DNA from: an uncultured Pelagibacteraceae bacterium
GTDB taxonomy: Bacteria; Pseudomonadota; Alphaproteobacteria; Pelagibacterales; Pelagibacteraceae
DNA length: 58,960 nucleotides
Direction: 5' to 3'
Assembly (NCBI GenBank): GCA_902576395.1
Contig: CACGVB010000005.1
Location: 1 to 58,960 of the forward strand
Shown: piece by piece, positions 25,318-34,371 of the stretch
How positions within the stretch are numbered: the stretch's first letter is position 1
Layout of the letters: each line of letters opens with the position of its first letter
Made by a program: the position numbers and the translations under genes
Notes under the pieces: model-generated
The model's database searches: none
Told to the model about the DNA's origin: nothing
What the model saw: only the letters and a program-made list of their open reading frames with translations

Positions 25318-25743
25318 TCAGCCACCCAAACCTGCATTTGGAAGAGGTCTTCTTAAAATTTTCCAAATCCCAACCGCGCTTGCAATTAATTTATTTTTAT
25401 ACTTGAGTTTGCAATTTATAAATACCATTGACTTTGTAACTTTTTGAATTTCTACTGTTCCCAATAATTCGTCTCCAATGTTAGAGGGAGCTATAAATTT
25501 TATATCCAATGAAATAGTTACGCAAGGTTTATTTCCACTTGCTCTATGACAAGCAGTACCTGCTCCAGCATCAATGATTGTACAAATATAACCACCATGG
25601 GTTATCCCAGCTTTATTTAAATGTGTTTTTTTAATCTCAGTTTTAAACTCAAATTTTTTTTTAGTAATTGATCTAAACAATAAACCACCATTATGTTTCA
25701 TATAGCTTGGCTTATTACTTAATTGTTCAAATTTTTTTTTCAT
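25318..25743 (-). CDS. PaaI-type hotdog-fold thioesterase
   Basis: About 141 residues with the hotdog thioesterase signature HGGYICTIIDAGAGTACHR and the following strands TISLDIKFIAPSNIGDELLG, ending in a YKNKLIASAVGIWKIL helix/strand. The DAG positions carry the catalytic acid. I chose ATG 25743 (MKKKFEQL); an upstream in-frame TTG at 25788 would add an unrelated hydrophobic stretch. It hydrolyses an acyl-CoA, substrate unknown. It is convergent with the acetoacetyl-CoA synthetase, 6 nt apart. Confidence 0.82.
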   Translation of the reverse strand: MKKKFEQLSNKPSYMKHNGGLLFRSITKKKFEFKTEIKKTHLNKAGITHGGYICTIIDAGAGTACHRASGNKPCVTISLDIKFIAPSNIGDELLGTVEIQKVTKSMVFINCKLKYKNKLIASAVGIWKILRRPLPNAGLGG

Positions 25744-25840
25744 TAAAGAATTATTGTCATAATTAGTATAAATAATAAAACTAAACAAAAGAAATATATT
25801 ACAGATTTTTCAAGTGATATTTTCATTTATCCTTTCATTT

Positions 25841-25917
25841 TGGTGCGCCTGCTAGGAGTTGAACCCAGAACCTCCTGGTCCGTAGCCAAGCGCTCTATCC
25901 AATTGAGCTACAGGCGC
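25841..25917 (-). tRNA. tRNA-Arg (anticodon ACG)
   Basis: A 77-nt cloverleaf on the minus strand. The acceptor GCGCCTG pairs with CAGGCGC, with encoded ACCA at the 3' end (25841-25844). The D stem is GCTC/GAGC. The anticodon arm CTTGG-CTACGGA-CCAGG gives anticodon ACG, presumably read as ICG after deamination. The T-loop is GTTCAACTC. Confidence 0.96.
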
Positions 25918-25994
25918 AATTTGTACAGTTTTTATACATAATTAATAATGTAAATTATTTTTTTAGCAAATATTGATATATATATATTACGAAA

Positions 25995-28900
25995 ATGAAT
26001 CTAGATTTATTAGTTCCTGATATAGGAGACTTTGAAAACGTTGAAATAATCGAAGTACTTGTAAAAAAAGGCGACAAAATCAATAAAAACGACCCTGTTG
26101 TTACTTTAGAAAGTGATAAATCAAGTGTTGAAGTACCATCTGATTATGAAGGCACAATTGAAAATATAAATGTAAAAATTGGTGATAAAGTTTCAAAAGG
26201 TGATTTGATATTAACTATCTCTTCAGAAAATAAAGATGAACATGAAAAAATTAATAAAACTTTAGACGAAAAAATTCCGCCTTCAACAGAAAAATTGATA
26301 GAGGAAGCAGAAACCGCAACTAAATCTGACACAAAAGTTGAAACAAAAGTTACAGAGCCAAAACAAATCAAGCAAACAAAATTGATTAATGAAGTTAAAA
26401 TGGTTAGTAATAACGACGATATTGATCCTGTTGAAACTAAAGAGTGGTTAGATTCCTTAAGTGCAGTCCTGCAAAATGATGGTTCTGAAAGGGCTCACTT
26501 TTTAATTAAACAATTAATTGATCAATCTTATAAAGCTGGATCTAAAATTCCTCATACTCAAACTACTCCTTACGTGAATACGATACCCCCTGAAGAGGAA
26601 AAAAGATCACCTGGAGACCAAAATATAGAACGTAAGTTAAGATCATTAATTAGATGGAATGCTGCTGCGATGGTAGTAAGAGCAAATAAAAAACATCCTG
26701 AACTAGGCGGTCACATAGGAACATTTGCATCAGCTGCAACTTTGTATGATGTTGGTATGAATCATTTTTGGCGAGCAAAAAATAATAAATTCGGAGGTGA
26801 TCTAGTATATTTTCAAGGTCATAGTGCACCAGGAATGTATGCAAGAGCTTTTCTTGAGGGAAGACTAAATGAAAAGCAGTTAGATAGATTTAGACAAGAA
26901 GTACAAACTGGTGGACTTTCATCTTATCCACATCCTTGGCTGATGCCAAACTTTTGGCAGTTTCCAACAGTTTCAATGGGTATTGGTCCAATGTTAGCAA
27001 TATATCAAGCAAGATTTATGAAATACCTAATCAATAGAGGATTAATTAAAGATGAGGGAAGAAAAGTTTGGGCTTTTCTTGGAGATGGAGAAATGGATGA
27101 ACCTGAGTCACTTGGCGCAATTGGTTTAGCGGCGCGTGAAAATTTAGATAATTTAATATTTGTTGTTAACTGCAACTTACAAAGATTAGACGGTCCAGTA
27201 AGAGGAAATGGAAAAATAATTCAAGAATTAGAGGGTATTTTTAGAGGAGGTGGCTGGAACGTTCTAAAAGTTATTTGGGGATCTTATTGGGACTCACTTT
27301 TAGCAAATGATAAGACAGGACATTTAGTAAAAATTATGAATGAGACCGTAGATGGTGAATATCAAGCATTTAAAGCAAGAAACGGGCTTTATGTAAGAGA
27401 AAAGTTTTTTGGCAAATACCCTGAAACTACAGAATTAGTTTCATCAATGTCAGATACTGATATTTGGAGACTTAATAGAGGAGGCCATGATCCACACAAA
27501 GTTTATGCTGCATATGATAAAGCGGTTAATCACAAAGGAAGCCCTACAGTCATAATAGCCAAAACTATAAAAGGTTATGGCATGGGTAAAAGTGGTGAAA
27601 GTGTAAATACTACTCACCAACAAAAGAAATTGGATGTTGATGATTTAATGTATTACAGGGATAGGTTTGATGTTCCTTTAACAGATTCTCAAGTCAAAAA
27701 TATTGAATATTTCAAACCAGACGAAAACTCTGAAGAAATTAAATACTTAAAAAAAAGAAGATTAGAACTTGGTGGATTTATACCAGAGAGAACATCATAT
27801 TCAAAACCGATTAAAGCCCCAGTTAAAGATATTTTTGATTTTATGAAAAAGTCTACTGGTGAAAAAGAAATGTCTACAACAATGGCATTAGTAAGAATGT
27901 TAACTAATCTTTTGAGAGATAAAAATGTTGCACCAAAATTGGTTCCAATTATTCCCGATGAAGCTAGAACATTTGGTATGGAGGGTTTCTTTCAAAAAAT
28001 AGGTATTTATGCTCATGAAGGTCAAAAATATGAGCCAGAGGACTCAGCACAACTTTCATCTTATAGAGAAGAGAAAAGTGGTCAGGTATTAGAAGAAGGT
28101 ATTACAGAAGCTGGTTCTATGTCATCTTGGATAGCAGCAGGAACAGCATATACAAATCATGATATTGAAATGATTCCAATTTATCTTTTCTATTCTATGT
28201 TTGGCTTTCAAAGAATTGGAGATTTTGCTTGGGCTGCAGGAGATAGTCAAGCGAGGGGTTTTTTAATTGGTGCGACTGCGGGAAGAACAACACTTGCAGG
28301 AGAAGGTCTTCAACACCAAGATGGTCATAGTCATTTGTTAGCATCAACAATTCCAAACTGCATTTCTTATGATCCAACATTCCATTACGAATTAGCTGTG
28401 ATTTTTAGAGAAGGTTTAAGAAGGATGCACGAAAAAAATGAAAATATTTTTTATTATATTACTACAATGAATGAAAATTACTCTCACCCTGAAATGCCAA
28501 AGGATTGTGAGGATGGAATTCTCAAGGGAATGTACAAAATTAAAGAAACATCAGGTTCTAAAGATACAAAAATTCAATTATTAGGCTCTGGAACAATACT
28601 AAGAGAAATGATGGCAGCATCAGAAATTCTCAAAAAAGAATATCAGGTTGATAGTGAAGTTTGGAGTGTTACTAGTTTTAATGAGTTAAGAAAAAATGGA
28701 ATAGAAGTTGAAAGATTTAACCTTCTAAATCCCGCAGAAACAAATAAAAAATCATATGTAGAGGAATGTTTAGGCAAACAACAAGGTCCTATCCTTACAG
28801 CCACTGACTATATGAGAATAAATGCTGATCAAATAAGACCTTTTACAAAAAAGAGCTTTTATTCATTAGGAACTGATGGATATGGAAGAAGTGATACAAG

Positions 28901-29060
28901 AAAAAATTTAAGAAATTTTTTTGAAGTAGATAAAGAACACATAGTTGCTTATAGCCTTAGTGTTTTGGCAAACGAACAGCTTGTTGCATCAAAGTATGCT
29001 GAAGATGCATTCAAAAAGTATAAAATTGATAAAAACAAACCTATGCCAACAAAAATGTAA
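25995..29060 (+). CDS. aceE: pyruvate dehydrogenase E1 (AceE type) with fused N-terminal lipoyl domain
   Basis: A 1021-residue fusion. Residues 1-76 are a complete lipoyl domain (LVPDIGDFENVEIIEVLV; lipoyl-Lys at K42 in LESDKSSVEVPS). Residues ~78-138 are a charged Lys/Thr/Glu linker. From ~140 (DIDPVETKEWLDSL) it is a full homodimeric E1 of about 880 residues, the size of E. coli AceE. ThDP motif: GDGEMDEPESLGAI to VVNCNLQRLDGPVRG. E1 decarboxylates pyruvate and reductively acetylates a lipoyl group, normally on E2. The adjacent E2 lacks a lipoyl domain, so here E1 probably carries its own swinging arm. The gene abuts E2 (TAA then ATG). No E3 is nearby. Confidence 0.95.
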   Translation: MNLDLLVPDIGDFENVEIIEVLVKKGDKINKNDPVVTLESDKSSVEVPSDYEGTIENINVKIGDKVSKGDLILTISSENKDEHEKINKTLDEKIPPSTEKLIEEAETATKSDTKVETKVTEPKQIKQTKLINEVKMVSNNDDIDPVETKEWLDSLSAVLQNDGSERAHFLIKQLIDQSYKAGSKIPHTQTTPYVNTIPPEEEKRSPGDQNIERKLRSLIRWNAAAMVVRANKKHPELGGHIGTFASAATLYDVGMNHFWRAKNNKFGGDLVYFQGHSAPGMYARAFLEGRLNEKQLDRFRQEVQTGGLSSYPHPWLMPNFWQFPTVSMGIGPMLAIYQARFMKYLINRGLIKDEGRKVWAFLGDGEMDEPESLGAIGLAARENLDNLIFVVNCNLQRLDGPVRGNGKIIQELEGIFRGGGWNVLKVIWGSYWDSLLANDKTGHLVKIMNETVDGEYQAFKARNGLYVREKFFGKYPETTELVSSMSDTDIWRLNRGGHDPHKVYAAYDKAVNHKGSPTVIIAKTIKGYGMGKSGESVNTTHQQKKLDVDDLMYYRDRFDVPLTDSQVKNIEYFKPDENSEEIKYLKKRRLELGGFIPERTSYSKPIKAPVKDIFDFMKKSTGEKEMSTTMALVRMLTNLLRDKNVAPKLVPIIPDEARTFGMEGFFQKIGIYAHEGQKYEPEDSAQLSSYREEKSGQVLEEGITEAGSMSSWIAAGTAYTNHDIEMIPIYLFYSMFGFQRIGDFAWAAGDSQARGFLIGATAGRTTLAGEGLQHQDGHSHLLASTIPNCISYDPTFHYELAVIFREGLRRMHEKNENIFYYITTMNENYSHPEMPKDCEDGILKGMYKIKETSGSKDTKIQLLGSGTILREMMAASEILKKEYQVDSEVWSVTSFNELRKNGIEVERFNLLNPAETNKKSYVEECLGKQQGPILTATDYMRINADQIRPFTKKSFYSLGTDGYGRSDTRKNLRNFFEVDKEHIVAYSLSVLANEQLVASKYAEDAFKKYKIDKNKPMPTKM

Positions 29061-29987
29061 ATGTCTGATCAATCAAATAAAATATCCGCAAGTCCAAAAG
29101 TTAGAAAATTTGCAAGAGAACTTGGAGTAGATATAAATAATGTTAAGGGAACAGAGAGATCAGGTAGGGTTGTTGAAAAAGATTTAAAAGACTTTGTCTC
29201 ATCAAGAATCAATCATCCTCAGAATAATAGTGAAAGACAAAAAGACAAAATTAATAAAAGCGAATATCAACATTCAGATTTTGGGGAAGTTGAAATTAAA
29301 GATATTCCTAGAGTAAAAAAAATAGCAGCTCCACATCTTGTAAATTCGTGGACAAACATTCCACATGTAACTAACCATGATGAGGCTGATATTACAGAAA
29401 TGGAAGAATTTAGAAGCTCAATAAAAGATAATTATACAGGAGAAAGAATAAAAATTACTCCTCTTGCATTTATTATAAAAGCATTGGTACTTTCACTAAA
29501 AAAATTTCCATCATTTAATTCATCAATTGATGATATTGAAAATGGAAAGATTACTTTTAAAAAGTATTTTCATGTTGGTATCGCAGTTGATACTCAACAT
29601 GGACTTATGGTTCCTAAAATTAGAGATGCTAATCAAAAAGATATCAATCAGTTAAGTGAGGAATTAAAAAAAGTAAGTGATGATTGTAGAAATTTAAAAA
29701 TTGATAAAAAAGAGTTCTTTGGAGGATCAATGACTATTACAAGCTTAGGTGGCATAGGTGGTTCGTTTTTTACACCAATAATTAATTTTCCAGAAGTCGC
29801 TATACTTGGTGTTGGTAGAAGTTATAAAAAACAGGTATTTATTGATGGTAAATTTGTTCCAAGAACCATGCTTCCACTATCTCTCTCATATGATCACAGA
29901 ATTATAGATGGTGCTGAGGCTGCGAAGTTTAATAACGAATTAAAAGATAATCTTGGGTCTAATTTTGCATATAACTTGAGTAAATGA
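29061..29987 (+). CDS. aceF: dihydrolipoamide acetyltransferase (PDH E2) lacking a lipoyl domain
   Basis: A 308-residue E2, far shorter than usual. It starts directly with the peripheral-subunit-binding domain, SASPKVRKFARELGVDINNV then GRVVEKDLKDFV (residues ~10-46). After a polar linker the acyltransferase core runs from ~75 (DIPRVKKIAAPHLVNSW) to the C-terminal SYDHRIIDGAEAAKF with catalytic His and Asp. There is no lipoyl domain and no DK(A/S) lipoylation motif. The E2 core must therefore receive the acetyl-lipoyl arm in trans, most plausibly from the N-terminus of the adjacent E1. The start follows the E1 stop with no gap, and the end overlaps the dioxygenase gene by ATGA. Confidence 0.92.
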   Translation: MSDQSNKISASPKVRKFARELGVDINNVKGTERSGRVVEKDLKDFVSSRINHPQNNSERQKDKINKSEYQHSDFGEVEIKDIPRVKKIAAPHLVNSWTNIPHVTNHDEADITEMEEFRSSIKDNYTGERIKITPLAFIIKALVLSLKKFPSFNSSIDDIENGKITFKKYFHVGIAVDTQHGLMVPKIRDANQKDINQLSEELKKVSDDCRNLKIDKKEFFGGSMTITSLGGIGGSFFTPIINFPEVAILGVGRSYKKQVFIDGKFVPRTMLPLSLSYDHRIIDGAEAAKFNNELKDNLGSNFAYNLSK

Positions 29988-31084
29988 TTACTAAAATTGA
30001 AATACTAGCAGATGATGTGCACGTTCACTTTAATGGAGAAAATTCTGAAATTTTTCCTAATATATGGCTAAGAGATCATGCAAAAGATGAGCAAAATTGG
30101 GATAAAAGGTCTAGCCAAAGGAAAACATTTACGGCAGCTTTAGATATAAATTTAAAAGTTAAAAAGGCAGAAATAATTGAAAATGGAAAATATTTGTGTG
30201 TCTCATGGCCTGATTTAGAAAAACCAGTTAAATATTCATCTGAATTTCTAACTAACAATAAAATAAAAAAGAAAAAAGAAGTAAAATCTAATTTAAAAAT
30301 TTGGAAAGCTAATGAAATAAAAGAAGAAATTTTTTTAGATTATAATTCAATTTTATCAAATATAGGATTTAAAAATTTTTTGAAAAATATTCATGACTAT
30401 GGATTTTCAGTAATTAAAAATTGTGAAACCAATTTAAAGTCTGTTGAAACAATTGCAAATAAAATTGGTTATGTAAGAAACTCTATATTTGGAGGGCTAT
30501 GGAGTTTTCAGTCAGATGAAAATAAAGCTGATAGCGCATACACTCAAGAAGAACTAAGACCTCATACAGATTCAACGTATAGTAATGACGCTCCAGGATT
30601 ACAATTATTACTATGTTGTGAATATAATGCTAGAGGCGGTGAATCGATTATGGTTGATGGATTAAAAATAGCAGAAACAATAAAAAAAGAAAACCAGCCG
30701 ATGTATGAATTAATGACAAAAATAAATGTTAAGGGAAATTATATCGGTGATGGTGTTTATCTTGAGGCTGAAAGACCAATATTTAAGTTAAATGAAAATA
30801 ATGAAATAGTTCAAGTTAGTTTTAATAATTATGATCGAGCACCATTTAGATTTGAAAAAGATTTAACATTAAAGTTTTATGAAGCGATAAAAAAATTTGA
30901 TCTTATTGCTAATAATAAAGATTATCAGTGGCGACATATCCTTAAACCTGGAGAACTTCTAATATTTAATAATTGGCGAATACTTCATGGTAGAGGATCG
31001 TTTAATGGAGTTAGAAAAATGTCTGGATGTTATATTAACAAAGAGGATTTTGACAGCTCTTGTAAGTTAAACGGAATAAATTAA
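29984..31084 (+). CDS. gamma-butyrobetaine-hydroxylase-like Fe(II)/2-oxoglutarate dioxygenase
   Basis: A 366-residue two-domain protein. The N-terminal ~100 residues form the GBBH-like (DUF971) domain with FPNIWLRDHAKDE and the WPDLEKP strand. The rest is a TauD-type jelly roll with the iron motif LRPHTDSTYS (HxD), and the distal His plus 2-oxoglutarate Arg region in RILHGRGSFNG. This layout fits gamma-butyrobetaine or trimethyllysine dioxygenase, the carnitine-pathway enzymes, though related substrates are possible. It overlaps the E2 gene by 4 nt, so it belongs to the pyruvate dehydrogenase operon; the biochemical reason is not obvious. Confidence 0.85.
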   Translation: MITKIEILADDVHVHFNGENSEIFPNIWLRDHAKDEQNWDKRSSQRKTFTAALDINLKVKKAEIIENGKYLCVSWPDLEKPVKYSSEFLTNNKIKKKKEVKSNLKIWKANEIKEEIFLDYNSILSNIGFKNFLKNIHDYGFSVIKNCETNLKSVETIANKIGYVRNSIFGGLWSFQSDENKADSAYTQEELRPHTDSTYSNDAPGLQLLLCCEYNARGGESIMVDGLKIAETIKKENQPMYELMTKINVKGNYIGDGVYLEAERPIFKLNENNEIVQVSFNNYDRAPFRFEKDLTLKFYEAIKKFDLIANNKDYQWRHILKPGELLIFNNWRILHGRGSFNGVRKMSGCYINKEDFDSSCKLNGIN

Positions 31085-31110
31085 TTAATAAAATTATCTA
31101 ATTAAATATA

Positions 31111-31995
31111 ATGACAAAATCCCTTTCAATGGTCTGCGCCCTAGTCACAACTTTTATTTGGGGAACAGCTTTCATCGCTCAAGACACTGGTATGGATAAT
31201 ATTGGTCCATTAACTTTTAATTCAGCAAGATTTATTGTTGGCTTTTTTACAATATTACCACTTGCCTTATTATTTGAGAGGAAGAAAATTAAACTACAAA
31301 TACTTTCAAAATCAAAACTTTTTATAAAATATTTAGTTTTCATGGGAGTATCCCTGTTTTTGGGAACTTTTTTACAACAAACTGCTCTCCAATATACAAA
31401 TATTGCAAATGCAGCTTTTTTTACAGTATTTTACGTACCGATAGTTCCAATTTTGTTATTTTTCATCTACTCCAAAAAAGTTCATTGGAGTATATGGCCA
31501 GCAATTGGTCTTTGTATCCTTGGTGTATACCTTCTAAGTGATTTTTCTAACTCAGAAATTATGTTAGGTGATGGTCTAGTTATATTGTGCTCAGTATTTT
31601 GGGCTTTGCATATAATTTTTGCAGGTAAGTTCATGGAAGAATTTGATATTCCAATGTTTTATGCTGCACTCCAAGCATTATTTGTCGCAACACTTTCATT
31701 AATCTTTTCTTTTATTTTTGAAGAAATAAATATTTCAAAAATATTAATGGAAAGTAGTTCTATTCTTTACGCAGGAGCATTATCAGGCGGTATAGCCTTT
31801 ACATTACAAATGTATGCTCAAAAAAACATAGAAGAGGCACCAGCAGCAATTATTTATTCTCTCGAGGGAGTATTTGCAGCAGTAGCAGGATGGATTATTC
31901 TCAATCAATTTTTAAGTACCAATAACATGATTGGATGTTTATTAATTTTGATTGCAGTAATTTCTTCTCAAATTTCACCTAGTTCTAAAAATTAG
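31111..31995 (+). CDS. DMT-superfamily EamA transporter
   Basis: A 294-residue integral membrane protein with ten predicted helices in two EamA repeats. The first repeat opens with VTTFIWGTAFIAQDTG and includes FLQQTALQYTNIANAAFFT; the second includes GDGLVILCSVFWALHIIFAGK and SLEGVFAAVAGWIILNQ. DMT exporters/importers move amino acids, nucleosides or small organics; the substrate cannot be read from sequence. It begins 26 nt after the dioxygenase and may share its transcript. Its 3' end overlaps uppP by 4 nt. Confidence 0.87.
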   Translation: MTKSLSMVCALVTTFIWGTAFIAQDTGMDNIGPLTFNSARFIVGFFTILPLALLFERKKIKLQILSKSKLFIKYLVFMGVSLFLGTFLQQTALQYTNIANAAFFTVFYVPIVPILLFFIYSKKVHWSIWPAIGLCILGVYLLSDFSNSEIMLGDGLVILCSVFWALHIIFAGKFMEEFDIPMFYAALQALFVATLSLIFSFIFEEINISKILMESSSILYAGALSGGIAFTLQMYAQKNIEEAPAAIIYSLEGVFAAVAGWIILNQFLSTNNMIGCLLILIAVISSQISPSSKN

Positions 31996-32759
31996 CTATA
32001 AGCAATTACAAAAAGAATTAAAGCAAGAAAAGTTCTGTAATAAACAAAAATATTTAAATTAAAATTTTTTACATAAATTAAAAAATATTTGATTGTTAAA
32101 TAAGAAACTATAAATGAAAATATTATTGAATATAAAAATAATATGTTCAAATCTATATTTGCATTCATCACATCTTTCAAACTAAGTATACTTGCTCCCG
32201 CTAACGCAGGTATTGATAAATAAAAAGATATTTTTGAGGAATCTACTCTATCGAAATTTAAAAACCTTGAAGCTGTAATTATTATACCTGATCTGCTTAC
32301 ACCAGGTATAACAGCTAAAATTTGAAAAATACCAATGATTAAAATATTTTTTAAACTTAGATTAGTATCAATTTTATTTTTAATACTAAATCGGTCTGCA
32401 ATAAACAATAAAATACCAAATATTAAAGTTGTCCATGCGATAACTTTTAAACTTCTTAAATTTTCAATCAGTCCTGAGGTATAAATAAAATAACCAACAA
32501 CAACTAATGGAAAAGACCCTAAAATTATAAGTAATAATAAAGACTTATTTCTTAAAATATTTACTAAATCCTTTCTAAAATAAAAAATAATTGCCAAAAG
32601 GGAACCTAAGTGAAGACTGATATCAAGTTGAAGCGAACTAATACTAAAGTTCGATATTTTTGATATTATTATAAGGTGGGCAGAGGAACTTACTGGTATA
32701 AATTCCGAAAAACCTTGTACAAACGCTAAAATTGATGCTTCTATATATTTTGAAATCAT
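31992..32759 (-). CDS. uppP: undecaprenyl-diphosphatase UppP (BacA)
   Basis: A 255-residue polytopic membrane phosphatase that recycles undecaprenyl pyrophosphate for peptidoglycan and glycan synthesis. The two signature regions are present: FVQGFSEFIPVSSSAHLII near the N-terminus, and PGVSRSGIIITASRFLNFDR with the catalytic Ser/Arg. Length is normal. It diverges from gltD across a region of stem-loops and is convergent with the DMT transporter. Confidence 0.94.
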   Translation of the reverse strand: MISKYIEASILAFVQGFSEFIPVSSSAHLIIISKISNFSISSLQLDISLHLGSLLAIIFYFRKDLVNILRNKSLLLLIILGSFPLVVVGYFIYTSGLIENLRSLKVIAWTTLIFGILLFIADRFSIKNKIDTNLSLKNILIIGIFQILAVIPGVSRSGIIITASRFLNFDRVDSSKISFYLSIPALAGASILSLKDVMNANIDLNILFLYSIIFSFIVSYLTIKYFLIYVKNFNLNIFVYYRTFLALILFVIAYS

Positions 32760-32779
32760 TAAGGACTCTCAATAGATAG

Positions 32780-32887
32780 TTAAAAGATTCCCTAAATAAG
32801 GCAATCTTTTAAATGCATATCAACTATGCATAAAACAGAAAATACAGCAAAATCAATGTTTTTCGAAAATATATGTCAGTATATATT
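32780..32887 (+). promoter_or_regulatory. three inverted repeats in the gltD upstream region
   Basis: Between uppP and gltD there are three perfect inverted repeats. First, TTAAAAGATT (32780-32789) with AATCTTTTAA (32803-32812), continued inside by CCT/AGG. Immediately next, ATGCATA (32813-32819) with TATGCAT (32825-32831). Last, AATATAT (32868-32874) with ATATATT (32881-32887). Two are directly adjacent. They may be stem-loops of a 5' leader or operator sites controlling gltDB and/or uppP. No known riboswitch core was recognised. Confidence 0.45.
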
Positions 32888-32937
32888 ACCTAGTAATACT
32901 TTAAGGATTTATGCTTCTGTTGTATAAGCCGATTCAA

Positions 32938-34371
32938 ATGACAAATAAAATGCTTAAGTTTGTGGATATAGGTCAACAAAATCCACCTAAAAGAGATAAA
33001 TCCCAGAGAAAAGAGGATTTTGGAGAGATTTATCAAGAGTTTATTCATGAAAAAGCTAGAGAACAATCAAGCAGGTGCTCACAGTGTGGTGTTCCTTTTT
33101 GTCAGGTTCACTGTCCATTAAGTAACAATATACCTGATTGGTTAAAATTAACTGCAGAGGGAAGGTATGAAGAAGCTTACCATCTATCCCAAAGTACCAA
33201 TAATATGCCGGAAGTTTGTGGAAGAATATGCCCACAAGATAGGTTATGTGAAGGAAACTGTGTAATTGAGCAATCGGGACACGGAACAGTAACAATTGGT
33301 TCAGTTGAAAAATATTTAACAGATAAAGCGTGGGAAAATGGCTGGGTAAAACCAATAAATGTAAAAATTGAAAATGAACAAAGTGTTGGAATTATTGGAG
33401 CAGGCCCCGCAGGATTAGCTTGTGGTGAAGAATTACGTAAAAAGGGATATCAAATAACAATATATGATCGGTATGACAGAGCAGGTGGATTGTTAATATA
33501 TGGAATACCAAATTTTAAATTAGAAAAACATGTGGTTGAGAGAAGAATTAAACTTTTAAAAGAAGGTGGAATAAAATTTGTTCATAATTTTGAGGTTGGT
33601 AAAGACTCTACATTGAAAGAATTACAATCAAAACATGATGCCTTATTAATTTCAACAGGTGTTTACAAAGCAAGAGAGGTTAACTTACCTGGAAATGATC
33701 TAAGTAATATTTTTCCTGCAATGGAATTCTTAACAGCATCAAACAAAAAAGGCTTAGGTGATAAAGTCGAAATGTTTGATAACGGAACATTAAATGCTGA
33801 AGGTAAAGATGTAGTAGTAATTGGTGGTGGAGACACGGCAATGGATTGTGTAAGAACATCAGTAAGACAAAAAGCCAAATCTGTAAAATGCCTTTACAGA
33901 AGAGATAGAGAAAATATGCCTGGATCAGCAAGAGAAGTAGGAAATGCTGAGGAAGAAGGTGTAGAATTTATTTGGTTAAGTAATCCAAAAGAGTTTAGAG
34001 GTACTAATAAAGTAAATAGTATTATTGTAGATAAAATGAAATTAACAGATCCAGATGAAAGTGGTAGAAGAAGACCTGTTGTAGAAGAAAACTCAGAATT
34101 TGAAATTAATGCTGATTTGGTAATTAAATCCTTAGGTTTTGATCCAGAGGATTTACCAGTTCTATTTCAGGAACCTAGATTACAAGTTTCACAGTGGGGA
34201 ACAATAAAAGCTGACTTTGATACCTTGGAGACTAGTATACCAGGTATATTTGCGGCTGGAGACATAGTAAGAGGAGCCTCATTAGTTGTATGGGCTATTA
34301 AAGACGGTAGAGATGCTGCGACTTCAATCGAAAGCTATCTTCAATCAAAACAAAAAATGAAGGTTGCATAA
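32938..34371 (+). CDS. gltD: glutamate synthase small subunit (GltD)
   Basis: A ~477-residue NADPH-oxidising subunit of glutamate synthase. It has an N-terminal Fe-S region with CSQCGVPFCQVHCPL and CGRICPQDRLCEGNC, an FAD-binding motif VGIIGAGPAGLACGEELR, an NAD(P)H-binding motif DVVVIGGGDTAMDCVRT, and a C-terminal FAD motif GIFAAGDIVRGASLVVWA. I chose ATG 32938 (MTNKMLKFVDIGQQ); ATG 32911 is an in-frame alternative that adds nine non-conserved residues, and ATG 32950 is a later one. The stop shares one base with the gltB start. Order gltD-gltB is the reverse of E. coli. Confidence 0.95.
   Translation: MTNKMLKFVDIGQQNPPKRDKSQRKEDFGEIYQEFIHEKAREQSSRCSQCGVPFCQVHCPLSNNIPDWLKLTAEGRYEEAYHLSQSTNNMPEVCGRICPQDRLCEGNCVIEQSGHGTVTIGSVEKYLTDKAWENGWVKPINVKIENEQSVGIIGAGPAGLACGEELRKKGYQITIYDRYDRAGGLLIYGIPNFKLEKHVVERRIKLLKEGGIKFVHNFEVGKDSTLKELQSKHDALLISTGVYKAREVNLPGNDLSNIFPAMEFLTASNKKGLGDKVEMFDNGTLNAEGKDVVVIGGGDTAMDCVRTSVRQKAKSVKCLYRRDRENMPGSAREVGNAEEEGVEFIWLSNPKEFRGTNKVNSIIVDKMKLTDPDESGRRRPVVEENSEFEINADLVIKSLGFDPEDLPVLFQEPRLQVSQWGTIKADFDTLETSIPGIFAAGDIVRGASLVVWAIKDGRDAATSIESYLQSKQKMKVA

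Noticed and set aside
26650..26844. Antisense frames inside aceE (also 28195-28380) and inside gltD/gltB (33056-34740, 38306-38527)
   Set aside because: Each lies entirely within a conserved enzyme gene on the other strand, has no family resemblance and no start signals.
28945..29130. Plus-strand 61-codon frame across the aceE-E2 junction
   Set aside because: It is out of frame with both conserved genes and made of low-complexity Lys/Asn/Leu codons.
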